A stretch of DNA of 64,000 nt, taken from Setophaga petechia (lineage: Eukaryota; Chordata; Aves; Passeriformes; Parulidae). A program made the position numbers and the translations under genes. Each line of letters starts with the position of its first letter. The stretch's first letter is position 1. The DNA lies in assembly GCA_024362935.1 (NCBI GenBank), contig JANCRA010000006.1:35209924-35273923 (forward strand). Direction: 5' to 3'. Under the pieces are notes generated by a model. The model did no database searches and was not told the DNA's origin. It saw only the letters and a list, made by a program, of their open reading frames with translations. Of this stretch, positions 11,340-22,899 are shown piece after piece.

Positions 11340-12030
11340 GATCCCAGTGCCAATCCCATTTCCAATCCCATTTCCAATCCTGGTGCTGGTCCCAGAGTGA
11401 TCCTGGCGCTGATCCCAGTCCCAGTGCCAGCCTCAGTCTCCATCTCAGTCCCAGAGCATTCCTGGTGCTGGTGCTCATGTTGATCTCAGTCCCAGAGCGG
11501 TGCTGCTCCCAGTCCCAGTCTCAGTCCTGGAGCAGTGCCATTCTCGGTGCCAGTGCTGATGCTGGTTTCAGTGCTGGTCTCGGTCTCAGTCTCAGAGCGG
11601 TTCTGGACCCAATGCTGCTACTGATTCTGGTCTTGGTCCTGGAGTGCTCCCAGTGCCAATCTCAGTCTCGGTCCCAGTCCCAGAGCGCTGCCCGTCTCGG
11701 TGCTGGTTCTGGTGACGCTCTCGGTCTCAGTCCTGCCGGGCTCCCGGTCTCGGTCCTGGTCCCGGTCCCAGAGCAGTCCCGCTGCGGGTGCCGGGTTCCA
11801 GTCTTGGTCCTGATCCCAGTCCTGGAGTGCTGCCGGTGCCAGTCCCAGTTCCAAAGCGCTCTTGGTGCCGGTCCCAGTGTCAGGCTTAGTCCCAGTGCCA
11901 GTTCTGGTGCTGGTTCTGGTCTGGGTCTCGGTCCTAGTCCCGGTGCCGGTCTGTAGCGCTGCCAGTCCCAGTTCCAGTGTCAGTCTCAGTCTTGCTGCTG
12001 ATGCTGGTTCTGCTGCAGGGTTTGGTCTCA
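11340..12030 (+). repeat. Degenerate hexamer-based array (cagtcc / cggtgc)
   Basis: About 700 bases built from variants of a six-base word (cccagt, ctcagt, cggtgc, tggtgc). Its translations are Q/S- or P/V-rich in every frame and are not treated as genes. Confidence 0.75.
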
Positions 12031-12365
12031 GTCCCAGAGAATTTAGGTCCATTTGGGTGATTTTAGACAAAACTGGGCAGGTTTAGGGTGGGGTTCAGGT
12101 CCCTTGTAGTGATTTCAAGCCTTTTAGGGTAGATTTTAGGCTCCTTTGGCTGATTTTAGGCCAAATCTGGTGGGTTTTAGGGTGGATTTTTGATTTCATT
12201 TGGATCATATAAGCTCATTTGGGTGGAGTTTGGGCGTCTGTTTGGGTGATTTTAGGATAAACCGGGCAGGTTTAGGGTGGATTTTAGATGCCTTTGGCTG
12301 ATTTTAGGCCTCTGCATAATTTTAGGTTGAATCAAGCCTTTTAATAGTGATTTTTGGTCCCTTTG
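12031..12365 (+). repeat. G/T-rich degenerate repeat (ttttaggntaaattt type)
   Basis: Recurring gattttaggc and gtttagggtggattt words every ~40-60 bases. It resembles 8560-8790, suggesting one original tract later split by insertions. Confidence 0.5.
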
Positions 12366-13758
12366 TGTTATAGATGGCTAATGAGATGATTTGCTCTCAC
12401 AATTAAGGGATGAATATTGTGTGAATATTAAGAGAAGCTTTATTGATGTGTGATTATGTTATTGCAGTCTGTTGTTTAGATGTCCTCTGTTCTCCCCACA
12501 GTCCCCTTTCCCCCTATTGTTACATCAGACAGCCTGAGCCATCCAGGACAGGTGGAAAGGTGGTGTCCTGATTCAGGGCAAATTTGGTAGAGAATTTCCA
12601 AATGGGCCTCTCCAGAAAGCAAACCCACACAGCCCCTCCCCTCAACCGGGTCGGGATGGATTCCTTGGAGAGAAGTGGAAAGAACCTGTTTATTTAACAG
12701 GCACAGCACCCCCAGCACACAAAATGAACAATACCAGGTGACACCACTCTTTCACTGCTCTGACAAAGATGACAAATTCAGAATGTCTCTCTCTGGGGGT
12801 GGTCACTCTGTTATCAATCCCTCCGGCGCGGGGGCAGCTGCTGCAGCCACAAGGTGCAAACTCTCGGTGTTCCCAGGTCTCAGTCCGGAGCAGGTTCAAG
12901 TGGGGCCAAAAAAAGGAGAGGAGAAACAGTCCAGGAAGAAATCTGGGCTGTTTAGCTAAAGTAACTAATGAGCAGAGGCAATAGCAAAGCAGGAGCAAAG
13001 CAGGAGCGAGAGCAGAGCAAAAAGCCAAGCAAAAAGCAAATGCAGCACTGTGTACTGCCCTGTCTGTGTGTCCCACCAGCCATGGGGGAGCGACTGATAA
13101 GAAACCAAAACAAAACTTCCACTCTTCAGAGCCAGTCTCAAAGGCACAGAACATGATATCCAGCATAAACAGAACACATGAATGGGGACACAAGCACCAT
13201 AATGTCACCCTAGGACAAGCTGTCAGCTCCAGCTGCAGGCAGGCCTGGAGACCCTTTGGTTTTGGTTACAATGCATTATATATTTTTCTTTGCTGAGCAT
13301 CTTAATACAGTAGAACCAATCTATACCCTTACTTTGACCTATAGCCTATCAAAACTCCTATAATTACCATATTCATGTTACTATTCTCCAATCACTAAAA
13401 GTAAGTACATTACAGTTTAAGCTAGAAGTTGTTTTTCAGTTTTCTTGCAGGGAAAAATTCTGAGACCTTTTTTCCACTTGCAACTTTGCTGCCTTGTTTG
13501 CCTGTGCTATCTTTCTACTTGGTAAAAACATCTTGTTTGGGGTGGGTTTATCCTTTGCTCTAAGCCATAAAAACCCCTTCTAACTAACACACCCTTTGCC
13601 TCCTTGGTTAGCCAGTAAGACTGGCTCAGCAATTCTTTTCTTCTAGATCAAAACTTGCTCCCATCTCTATTCCTTCATCAGACTCCACATTTAAAAATCT
13701 TTCTGTTAACCATACATATCTGTGAGACTTTCTTGTCAAACTTTCACCCTTCCCAACA
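12366..13758 (-). mobile_element. 3' LTR (with possible second LTR end) of the minus-strand class II provirus
   Basis: On the minus strand it starts TGTTGGGAAGGGTG at 13758, directly after a polypurine tract and env. The far end is uncertain. One candidate is 12564 (ending CAGGACA, with an AATAAA at about 12690 on the minus strand). The other is 12366 (ending CTATAACA, with an AATAAAGC at about 12440). Either the LTR is ~1.39 kb, or it is ~1.2 kb and abuts the end of an older LTR. A + strand fragment of the same LTR is at 56686-56775. Confidence 0.65.
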
Positions 13759-15048
13759 TCTCCCCCATTCTGATGAACAAAAAATATACTGGAAACTGTC
13801 TTATTCATCATTCTCTGCACACATTGAAGTGCACTGAGTACCACTACCATAATTCCAATTATCACCACTAACACAATCAAGCCTCACTTACAAAGTTCCT
13901 TCAGCCAAGTTGCAACGCTCCAACCATCAAACTGTCTTACCAAGATGGATCATCTGTTGTAATTTGGTCAGCTAAATCTTTTAAGTTTTGCAGCTGTTTA
14001 TGAATTGAAGCAGAATGATCAGACAAATTCATACAATACAATCCTTCAAAATCTTCACAGCCATGCCCATGTGCTAGTAAAAGAAAGTCAACAGCAGCTC
14101 TGTTTTGTAAAGTGGTATGTCTGACTGCCTCTTCATCTGTCAGCAAATCACTAATTATGGTAGAGGTGGCATTTACTTCTTTACTGAGCCAACACCCTAA
14201 TTTGTTTAACTGTTTCAATGCAGTTGCAGAACTTAGCTGAGGCAAAAAAATGCTTGTAACAATTGATTTTCCAGAGTTCCAGGGGTGAAACTCACTATCA
14301 CAGTTGCTGTCATAACGATGCCCTAAGGAAGATATTTTTTTTCTGTTTTTCTTTTTGATTGCTTTTTTGACACTGGGAGCAATTATTTTAAGTTGTCCCA
14401 GTGCACAAGGACCACCATCTATTTTTGAGGGAATACCTTGCCAAGCCCTGTCTCCACAGATGAGCCAAATTCCTTTAGGAAATTGAATTGGAAGTTTGTT
14501 AAACAATCTGTATGAGGTTCATCATATCTCAGAAGCTTAGTTTGATTACACGAAGAAGTCATATTGCTATAAACTGGGTGATAAGGAGTAACATTTAAAT
14601 GTGGCCCATTTCTTCCTACAAAATGAAACAAATAACAAGTGTCCATAGTTAGTGAGCCTAAAATTTCTAATTCTTGAAGGTCAGATTTATCAACTTTAAA
14701 ATTATCAATAGAAGTTTGGTGTCTCGGGCTGGGAGTTGGGGAAATGTGATGATCATCATATGGCCAATATTTCTCAAAAGAAACATTATCAAAACCCTCT
14801 GGGAAAGGAACTCCAACTAAACAAGTTGAAAAGGGTTTATCAGGGCTAGTGTGAGATAAGCAAATGGTATCAGAGCCTGCAAACTTGGCTAAAGAAACCC
14901 AAACATTTGTTTTTGGTTGAGTTACAGGTAAAGCTTCACTGCAAAGATAAAACTTAGCATGCACCAGTGCCACGAATAATACAACTCCATTCTTTTCTTG
15001 ATCCATTTCTGGCAGACAGTTTTCTCTGAGTGGTTCTGTGTAGTTCAC
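13626..15048 (-). pseudogene. Class II ERV env (alpharetrovirus-like), frameshifted
   Basis: Three overlapping minus-strand frames cover most of an envelope gene. 15048-14419 is surface-subunit sequence with NxS/T sites (NVSF, NVTP, NMTS, NQTK) and CLSHTSPDKPFSTCLVG. 14506-13937 holds the end of the surface subunit, a basic cleavage-like stretch (KKKNRKK) and the transmembrane ectodomain with LQNRAAVDFLLLAHGHGCED and NLSD, close to the avian leukosis type. 13880-13626 is the membrane anchor (IVLVVIIGIMVVVLSAL) and cytoplasmic tail. Breaks: a frame change near 14500 and a stop between ectodomain and anchor. The paired cysteines after GCED are YC here but CC in the copy at 51.7 kb. The tail runs through the polypurine tract into the LTR before its stop. 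Confidence 0.85.
13759..13768 (-). promoter_or_regulatory. Polypurine tract of the minus-strand provirus
   Basis: Minus strand ATGGGGGAGA directly precedes the LTR start TGTTGGGAAGG; same arrangement as at 52017-52027 in the provirus at 44.6-52.6 kb. Confidence 0.65.
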
Positions 15049-15133
15049 GTTTGGGTGCCCGTCTCTCGGCTCCCACTCACAGGGTCACTGGCTGGTGCAG
15101 AAGCAGCCATGGGCTTTGATGGGTGGTATGATT
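15049..15133 (-). other. Spacer between integrase end and env
   Basis: Short stretch with stops in all frames; likely the pol/env overlap or leader region, now decayed. Confidence 0.3.
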
Positions 15134-16911
15134 TCACTTTTTTGCTGGACTCCACTTGAGTCCTGTATCTGTAGAAATATATGAAAAACCCTTGCCCCAT
15201 GTAATAAGCTCAAATGGTTCCTCTATTTTTCCTGATTCTAGATTTTTAATTAAAACTGGGGGGTGTTCCTTCAGTTTTGCTTTTTTATTGTTCTTGAAAT
15301 GTCTGTAAATAGCTTCTGCAGAGCTATTAAAAAAGTTATAAACATACAAAGCCCTATTCAGCCTCCTCTGAGGTGTATCCTGGGCTCCCTCCCTTTCTGT
15401 GGATCTAAAATATGTTTTAGAGTTTGATGTGTTCTTTCCACCATTCCCTGACCTGTAGGAGAGTAGGGAATACCAAATGTATGGCGAACACCACAGTCAT
15501 TTAAAAATGTGGTCAATTCTTGTGAAGCATATGAAGGACTATTATCAGTTTTAATTTCTTGAGGGACACCCAGTGAGGAAAATGCTTGTGAAAAATGCTG
15601 GCAAACATGCTTAGCTGTTTCTCCTATATGTACAGACGCAAAAACTGCTTTTGGAAATGTATCAATAGAGAGATGGATATTTTTAAATTTCCCAAAGGAA
15701 GGGTACTTTGTGACATCTGTTTGCTACTTCTGCAAACTTTCCAACCCCCTTGGGTTGGTTGCTCCTGTAGAAAGGATAGGTTGAACTAGCTGGCAGTCAG
15801 GGCAAGGCCGTACAATGGCTTGTGCTTGCTCTAGGGAGATGTGAAAATCTCATCTGAGCGCCTGTGCATTTTGGTGAAAAAAGGCATGACTCAATTTAGC
15901 TTGTTCAACAATGTTAGGCAAGGGAGCTGCAGGAAGCACAGACATGCAGCCTTTACTCTCTCCTGCAGCTCCCTCATCACACGCTGCTGATGCCAGTGCA
16001 TCAGCTCGTGCATTCCCTTCTGCCATAAATCCTGGGAGAACAGAGTGAGCTCTAATGTGAGCAACAAAGGAAGGATTAGTCCTGTGTAACAAAATTTGAT
16101 AAAGACAGGTAAGCCAAAGACACAAGTTGTCATTGCCAACATCTTTTAAAACACACCCTTCAATTCTCTTAACAATGTTAGCAACATATGCAGAATCAGT
16201 GACTAAGTTAAAAGGTTCTGGGAAGAGCTGAAATGCTCTTACAACTGCAGCCAATTCAACAATCTGAGGAGAGCCTTCAACCTTTTCAATGTCTTTTTCC
16301 CAAGATTTAGTGTTTTTATTTTGCCAGGTAACTACTGCCTTGTGTGTTTGTCCTGACCCATCAGTGAAGAGAGTAACTGCATCTAAAGGTTCTTCACTGA
16401 TAAGGGGTTTCTCTTCATAGCATAATTTAGCTTTGATCACTTTGTGTGCTGGATAAAGAATAGAGCAAACACCTGGAAAATCTAACAAGGCATACAGTAA
16501 ATCTTCTGACTTTTGCATGGCCCAATCAAAATAGGATTTAATCATAGGTAAATAGATGATTTTAAATTCACAGCCTGCTATGGCAAGAAGCCTTGCCCTG
16601 CCCTTAATGACAATTTGAGAAATCATCTCTAAAGGTGTGAAGATTGTCTTTGGTGCCCTGTAAGAAAGAAAAACCCATTCAATTATTAACAAAGGATCAT
16701 TTTGAGAGGAGTCGCTCTGGAAGATGAAGCCATGCAGTCTCAGTGTTTCTCCTAGAACTGCACGGAAAAAAGGTTTATCTGGAGCATAACTATGTGCTTG
16801 TCTATTTTGCAGAGCATCAGTAATTTTCTCCAAAGCCTTGCTAGCTTCAGGAGCAGGAGATCTGGGGGATGATTTTTTGGCTCTTTCAGTGTTTTTTGTT
16901 GCCAGTGGCAA
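15134..16911 (-). pseudogene. Class II ERV pol: end of RT, RNase H and integrase; 5' truncated
   Basis: 16911-15850 (353 residues) is open. Residues about 25-170 are the RT connection domain. About 175-330 are RNase H with TLFTDGSG (first Asp), a Glu in QIVELAA, VTDSAY (Asp) and GNARADAL (final Asp), so the four acidic positions are present. The frame ends with the start of the integrase zinc domain (HAFFHQNAQALR). After a stop at 15850 the integrase continues in the same region: CPDCQLVQP, a D in ITVSIDTFP-like context near 15660, and a PYSPTGQGMVER-like stretch near 15460. The C-terminal domain (ELITWGKGF) is in the frame 15349-15134. The catalytic RT core, protease and gag are absent: similarity stops near 16900. 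Same lineage as the provirus at 44.6-52.6 kb. Confidence 0.85.
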
Positions 16912-17976
16912 CCTGCCCAGCGATGAGATGCAGGTCCCGCTGGTTTAACAGAGTCAACTTCTGATTTCTGTGAACTTTGGCCACAGAGCCCAGCACCTTC
17001 TGGCTGATTCCATTAGCTCCTGCTCTCTCCTGGCCATGAGAAGAGCTGGATGGGAAGGCCCTCCTGTGTATGTCAGGAAGGTTCCTGGGGACTCAGCAGA
17101 TCCGTGGTCTGACCTTGTCTGTTCTTCTGTGTTCCAGCCCTTCTAGGCATGGCAAATGACATCAGCCCCTCTGTCTCAAGCCTGGCAGATCAAACACTGC
17201 ACAGCCTAAGAACTGTACAAGGAAATGGATTGCCTGGCCCATGGCAGCTGCTACAAGACCAGCTGCGCAGGGTTTGTAGGCGATAACCTTCCCTCTGGGT
17301 CCGTGGCTGGCCATGCTTTGCGAGCTGTGAGCAGAGCTGATCCCAGCAGCTCTGTCTGCTGGGACCACCTCAGCCTGCAGGAAGGCTAAGTGGGTCCTGG
17401 CCTCTCCTGACCTACAGCACAGCTTTATTTCTTCCCAGCATGGAAATATAAAAACTGCATGATCACATCACACAGAGGGCCAGGAGCTTTTTATTTTGGC
17501 TGCAAGTGTCCACAGGGCATTGGGGAAGAGGAGAAAAAGAGTGTTTTGCAGCAAGCAACCCGGCTACTCAGGCAGGATGGTAGGAAAAGTGTCTGGAAGC
17601 TGCTTTTTAGGACTTTGGTTGTTCTGCTGAAGCTTCTGACAGAGCTGATGGGCAGATCCCAGAGATGTGGAGAGTTCCTGGGAAATTTGTCCTTGGATAT
17701 GTCTACAAATGCTCTCCCAGCCATGAACTGCCATCTGTGTCCTGTCCATATGTTACTGCCTTGACTGTTGAGTGTCTGAGGTGCCTCTTGAGGCTTCTAT
17801 GGACCTCCTTCACCAAGGAATGGATTGGGGTACAACATCCCTTTCTGCTTATATTTGGGCACTGACAGAGGCTGGAGCACTCTGGCTCGAGCTTGGGCTC
17901 TTGCCAAGCAAGATTGCTAATGAGAGCAGCTCATGGTCCTCAGCTCTTCCCTCTGCTGTGACAGACAGGTGTGGCC
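16912..17976. other. No gene recognised upstream of the Topors-like pseudogene
   Basis: Host-like unique sequence. No retroviral 5' part, LTR or open frame with recognisable motifs was found. Part of it may be 5' flank or an untranslated exon of the gene that follows, because a pyrimidine-rich stretch and AG precede its ATG (about 17947-17970). Confidence 0.3.
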
Positions 17977-19532
17977 ATGAGGACAGAATGGAGCTGCCCC
18001 ATCTGCCAGGTCACTAAGAAGGATGTGAATTTTTCTCTGCCCTGTCACCACCAGTTCTGCCTGGGCTGCATCCTGCAGTGGGCAAAGAGAAATCCAGCGT
18101 GCCCACTCTGCAGAAGAATGATAGAAGCTGTCAGGTTTTCTGAGTAGATGAACAGGACTACATACAATTTGCCATCAGCTCCCCCAAACAATTGCTAGAG
18201 TCCAGCAGGGAGAGAGCCTGGCCACCTTGCTGAAAACAGTCCCCAAGACCCTGTGATGGCTGCTCCATCTTCCCCACAGGGAACGCTGTCCCCAGCTGAG
18301 CAGGGGGCTGCAGGACCAGAGCCTGTGGATGGCCTCCTGCCCAAGGTCTGGGCCGAATTTTTCAAATAACAATGTCATCTACTGGACCAAAGGTGGCCCT
18401 GGCTGCACCAGAAGCTGGAAGGAATGTGCCAGCACCAGAGATGGCTGGTTAAGGAATTCATAGAGCAGCATCCTGCACGCCATCTGTGCCTATGGTCAAG
18501 CTGCCAAAATCTTGGTGCCAGTACTGCAGCTTCTCCTCTGTAGCAGACTGAATTGCTGCTAGCATAGTCCAGGGTGAAGAAGCAAAAAGGACCTTTGCAT
18601 AATCTCCACAGATGTTTTATTCAGCTTTGCAGGGAGATATTCAGGTCCCAGCACCCACACACACAGGGCCTCACTTTGTCTCCACAGGGGCCTGGGGGCT
18701 GACCCTGATCTCGGGGCAGTACAAAGATGAGGGGGCCAATCAGGGAATAGGGGAGGTGTGGCTCAGGAACAGAGGAACAGACATAGGAACAGGGGAAGGA
18801 GCCAATGGAGTCTAACAGCTTTTTGAGGGAAGCTTCTTGTGTCTCCCTAGATCAGGGAATGCCCCCCCAGGGTCTCCACAATTCCCCGTGTTTTATATTA
18901 TTAGGAAAGCTTTGCTGAAGGATCAACTGAATCAACACAAAATGACAAAAACAATCAAAAGCGCTCATAAGACAATTGTACAAAATGCAAACAGTTCTGA
19001 GTTCCCAATGTGCCAACAGATTTCTTGGAGTGTCTTAGATCTGGCAGGAGGGATGCAGGGTTTTCTTAGCACAGTTTATCAGGAAACTGAGTCATACATG
19101 CTGAACCTCTGGTCCATGGCCTCCTCACTGTCATTGTGTAGCAAGGAGGACCAGAGGCTGCTGTGCTCAGGTCCTGTCAGGGATGAAATCAGCGGCTCTG
19201 TGGCCAGTGCCAGCTCCAGCTGCAGCAACTCACAAGAGGAGACTCCTTGCAGAAGCTCTGTTGGCTCCAGTGTGGAAGACCAACAGAGCACACTGGAAGC
19301 CACCCTCTATTGCAGCCACCCCCCAGCTGCACCCATCATCACTGCAGAACAGGACCTGCCCCAGAGGGCCTGCAGCAGGAGCTCATGGCAGTGGCAGGTC
19401 CCTGTGCCCAGGGCAGAGACACAGAACCTCTGCTCCTGGCTGGGACAGGGGCTTCTTACCCTGGTGTCCCACCAAGAGGAGGGATCCTGGGCCCCAAACT
19501 CTGCCCAGCCCTGCAAAAGGCCACCCCGCTAG
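17977..19532 (+). pseudogene. Topors-like RING-finger gene, broken by stops and an LTR insertion
   Basis: The frame opening at 17977 codes a 56-residue C3HC4 RING: C7-x2-C10-x12-C23-x-H25-x2-C28-x2-C31-x10-C42-x2-C45, all eight zinc ligands intact (SLPCHHQFCLGCILQWAK is typical). RINGs of this kind recruit E2 enzymes for ubiquitin transfer; Topors acts in the nucleus. The same frame continues beyond stops at 18145-18147, 18196-18198 and 18367-18369 with GLLPKVWAEFFK and similar words that fit the region after the RING in avian Topors-like proteins. An LTR interrupts the frame at 18538. Similarity resumes at about 19055 (SKEDQRLL, then DEISGSVAS, SQEETP, NSAQPCKRPPR) and ends at a stop at 19532. 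Family assignment is from recall of the avian proteins and is moderately firm. Confidence 0.7.
18539..18880 (-). mobile_element. LTR inserted in the Topors-like gene
   Basis: On the minus strand it starts TGTGGAGACCCTGGG (18880) and ends GTCTGCTACA (18539), 342 bp with TG...CA ends; AATAAAAC near the 3' end fits a poly(A) signal. The next ~160 bases to about 19045 are not gene-like and could be 3' internal sequence of the same element; ACACGGGGAAT just before the LTR start resembles a polypurine tract. No clear target-site duplication was found. Confidence 0.6.
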
Positions 19533-20656
19533 CATTGCTAGCAAGGTTCCTGCAGCCATTCAGTCAAATCAGAGGAAACAAATGTCTCTTTATCTGACAC
19601 AGTCTCTGCACACAGATTTCTCCCCCTTCTCCTGGTGCCTTTCCCTGACTCCAGGAAGAGCTGCAGGAAATGCATGTGAGCCATGATGATGGAAGAGCTA
19701 CTGATAAAAACACTGGGGTGATGCTTTCAGAGGAGTCATGAATGGAAGATTGATCAGCCTTCCAGCCAATGGTATGCCAAAAGTTTCCATTCTTTAAATA
19801 ATTGACTGCAATAAATTAGTAAAAAGAAAGATACGGAAACAAATTAAATCTCCCACAGCTGCTGGCTTTCCTCAAGCTCCATGGTCTATCTATTGCTAGA
19901 CTTACTTCATTTAGGCAGAATATTAACTGCCCTGACTTGTTGGAGATTGACCACAAGGTCTCGTCTGTGGTGAGCAGTCACTAAAATTAGCTCAGCAGAG
20001 GCATCTTCAGCTGTCCAAGTGTAGCACAAATACATATTGTCTGCTCCATGACTGTGTGGCAACAGCTGCTGGTGTGGATTTGTCAGCGTTGCTTCATGGA
20101 TTACTCCTGGGAAGGAATTGTGTGCACAGGCACAGTATGATGGCTTCAATCTCCTCTAATTACTCCAATCGGATGATGGCCAGAACTTTTAGGCAAAAAG
20201 CATCATGACAGAATAATTTACAATATTCTCCAAACTACTCCTGTGGTTTTGATTCTCTTACTGATTAGGTTCAGTGTCTGGCCTCAAGAAATCAGTCCAG
20301 ACAGAACAGGCAAACCTCAGCTTGCAAGTTAGAGTGCAAGTCTTTAATCTGCCAGTTTTGCAGTATGTACAAACAACTTTTCAACATATTTGCAAAAAAA
20401 TCTCTTGGTTCTTGGTATACCTATCCAGAACCTGAATCTCTCCTCGTTTTATTTTGATTTGAGATCCAAGCATGATTTTTTTCTGGAGAGGGAAGTAAGA
20501 ACCAGCTGCAAATACAGACTACAAGTGTGAATCTATAATGCAGGAACTGAGCTATAGCTTGGAATTAAAGGCAAAAAGTGATGCCATGGTAAATGTGAAC
20601 ATTTAGTGCTGACATAGGGGCCTTCTGCAATGCTCCACCAACCCATGGTTAACATT
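19533..20656. other. No gene; one weak minus-strand coding-like stretch
   Basis: Minus frame 20149-19907 (80 residues, with YLCYTWTAEDASAELILVTA) looks less random than its surroundings and may be a fragment of a retroelement protein, but I cannot name a family. The rest is AT-rich and featureless. Confidence 0.25.
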
Positions 20657-22068
20657 TGTGGTGGTTTCACAGGAAATATGTTTTTTGGGATTTCTGGGAT
20701 ATGCTGTGGTGAGGCCAATGGGTGCTCAGATTTTCATATTGGCAGCTGGTGTGGCCAATGGGGATGTTTGGACATGCCTCTGAGAACACTCACCCAGGGG
20801 TTAAAAGGCAGGCTCTCCCCCCCACGGAGCCCTCTTTGAATTTCTGGCGGGAAGCATTGGATTTCTGCCCCTGACCCAGGGTGGAAGAGAGAGAGAGAGT
20901 AAGAGGGCGAGAGAGGGAGGCGAGGCGCAGGCCTCACTCCTGGCCTCCCCCCAGCATGGGTGGCTGTCTGCAAGCTCCCTGCTCCCGGATCGAGCCGCTG
21001 GGGCGGAGCTCGTCCTCGCCGGGGCCGCGCTGCGGATGCGGTGGCACGGTGGAGAGTGAGAGACGGCGTCGAAAGCGCTGCAGAGAGAGAGAGAGAGACC
21101 CCAGGAGCCATTGGACAGCTCCCCCCAGAGACAGAGAGAGAGAGCCGTGCCTGGGACTGTTATCTTGCGACGTGATACCGTGTGCGGCCGTGGCGGAAGT
21201 GGGGAGGATGCGGCGCAGCAAGGAGCCCAGCCACTTGTGAGAGCTTTTAACCCTTTGTGGACAATGAAAACTTTACAGAACATTAACCCGTCCAGGAAGA
21301 GAGATAAGAGTAGATGATGAAGAAGGAAATGGGCCAGTGGTGGGGTCTGGCAGGTGGGAGAGAGATGTTAGAGGAATGGAGAAGATGGAGTGGCATTTTT
21401 ACTGGACTCTTTTCTGTATAGCCATGGACTGTTTCCTTGTGATACAGAGACTGCATTCCAGGGGGAGGCAAGGGCTCAGAGCCAAGATAGTTCAGTGTTG
21501 AGACCCCTTGGCCCCAGGGGGTGTAAAAGAAATGGGGGGGGGACAAAGGTCCCAGAGATGAGACTGTACTCTGTTTGGAACGGGATGGGGCATCCTTATA
21601 AAGACTACCCTCGAAGCAGGCCCCTGCCCCATGCACGATGGTGAGAGCACCGGGCATGGAAGGAAAATGTCACAATGGCAAAGGATCTCCGGGCGGTGCT
21701 ACATGTGACAGGAAGTACATGGCACAAGGAAGGACTCCTTCTACTCTTGATGAACTGAGGACTGAGGATTTGATTATCCAAAGGGTGGTGCCAGACCGAA
21801 TGTTGATAATTTTGGGAAATGTAAATGTATTTGGAATTTGGTTGGAGGAGGAGGGGGAGTGTTTCTGTGCAGTTTTCATTTTCCTTGTGTTTTTTTTTTT
21901 TTCTTCCCTCTTTGTAGTTTAGTTTTTGTAGTTTAGTTAGTAAAGATTTTTTTCTTTCCCCTAAGTAGGAGCCTGCTTTGCTTATTCCGGGTACCATCTC
22001 ACAGCAGACACCAGGGAGAGGATGTTCTCATGGGGGCACTGGCATTGTACCAGTGTCAAACCATGACA
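20657..22068 (+). mobile_element. Long solo LTR, copy 1 (TGTGGTGG...CATGACA family)
   Basis: 1412 bp, starting TGTGGTGGTTT and ending AAACCATGACA. Matches 56776-58055 along its length (for example gacaatgaaaactttacaga, gatacagagactgcatt and caaaggtcccagagatgaga). Has GA-rich runs and a pyrimidine-rich stretch before R/U5. No internal retroviral genes adjoin it. Flanks (taacatt and ggccct) do not form a target-site duplication, so it may have recombined after insertion. Confidence 0.75.
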
Positions 22069-22249
22069 GGCCCTAATTTTCTTCTGATTTGACTTTATAA
22101 CTTAAAAACACATGAAATAGGACTACAAAGAAAGTAATTGATCAAGGATGTCTAAAATCCCACCATTTATCAGGTATTTGAGGTGGAATTTAAGGTTAGG
22201 GGACATGTTCTGTAGGTTTTGTGGGTTCTTGGGGATTTCAGCTAGTGTT

Positions 22250-22870
22250 CTCCATATCTTTGCACTCCAGAATTCAAGATAGATTGGTCTGTCACCTCAA
22301 ATGATTCAATCCCACTGAAAACACCTCAATTTTACCCCAAAATGGCTCAATACATGTCAAAATGCCTTATTCCCACCTAAGAAAAACTCAGTCACATGAC
22401 AAATCTACTTGATTCCACAATCTCCAGGATGAGATGGGGTTGGAAGGAGATTGGGAGAAGTGGGATCCAAATTTCAGGGTGTGGGATCGGGATTGTGTGG
22501 GGCTGGGTGTGTGGCCTGTATTTTGATAGTAAATAAAACTTTCAGAATTACTGATTTCTGTCCCATTCATTTTCCATCAGTCCCAGTTCGGTTATTAAGA
22601 GTGTCACCTTCTCAGCTGATTGTGTTTGTGTTCTCCTTTGTCTCCTGTCTCTCTTTGCCTGCTCTGTTTCTCTCTCACTGTCTCTCTTGACCCAGGGTAA
22701 CTCCCACCAAAGACCCTGCCCTGATTTAATTCCCAGTCCAGGAGCTACAACAACCAAGGGTGAAGTTGTGAAGGCTGGCAGAGAAATGTCACTGTAAGAA
22801 CTTGCTCCACTTGGATTTTGGCTCCTTCTTGAGAGCTTTGCCTCCCAGGGCAGGAACATCTTTTCCTGTC
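22250..22870 (+). repeat. Second dispersed copy of the zinc-finger 3' UTR and downstream flank
   Basis: Contains actcagtcacatgacaaatc, gatggggttggaaggagat, AATAAA at 22532-22537 and ctttcagaattactgattt, then the same downstream flank as 10675-10935 (tctctttgcctgctctgtt; agagctttgcctcccagggc). It corresponds to the reverse complement of 58960-59240. No finger-coding sequence is adjacent; the long LTR lies just upstream. Confidence 0.65.
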
Positions 22871-22899
22871 TGAGAACTGGAATTCCAGCCCCTGGGAGT

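Noticed and set aside
11465..12086. Q/S-rich and P/V-rich open frames
   Set aside because: Translations of a degenerate hexamer array in all frames.
18837..19532. 231-residue + strand ORF as an independent gene
   Set aside because: Its start lies in an LTR; only the C-terminal half resembles a protein, the tail of the Topors-like pseudogene.
20734..21317. Arg/Glu-rich and Ser/Leu-rich ORFs
   Set aside because: They lie within the GA-rich part of the long solo LTR (20657-22068).
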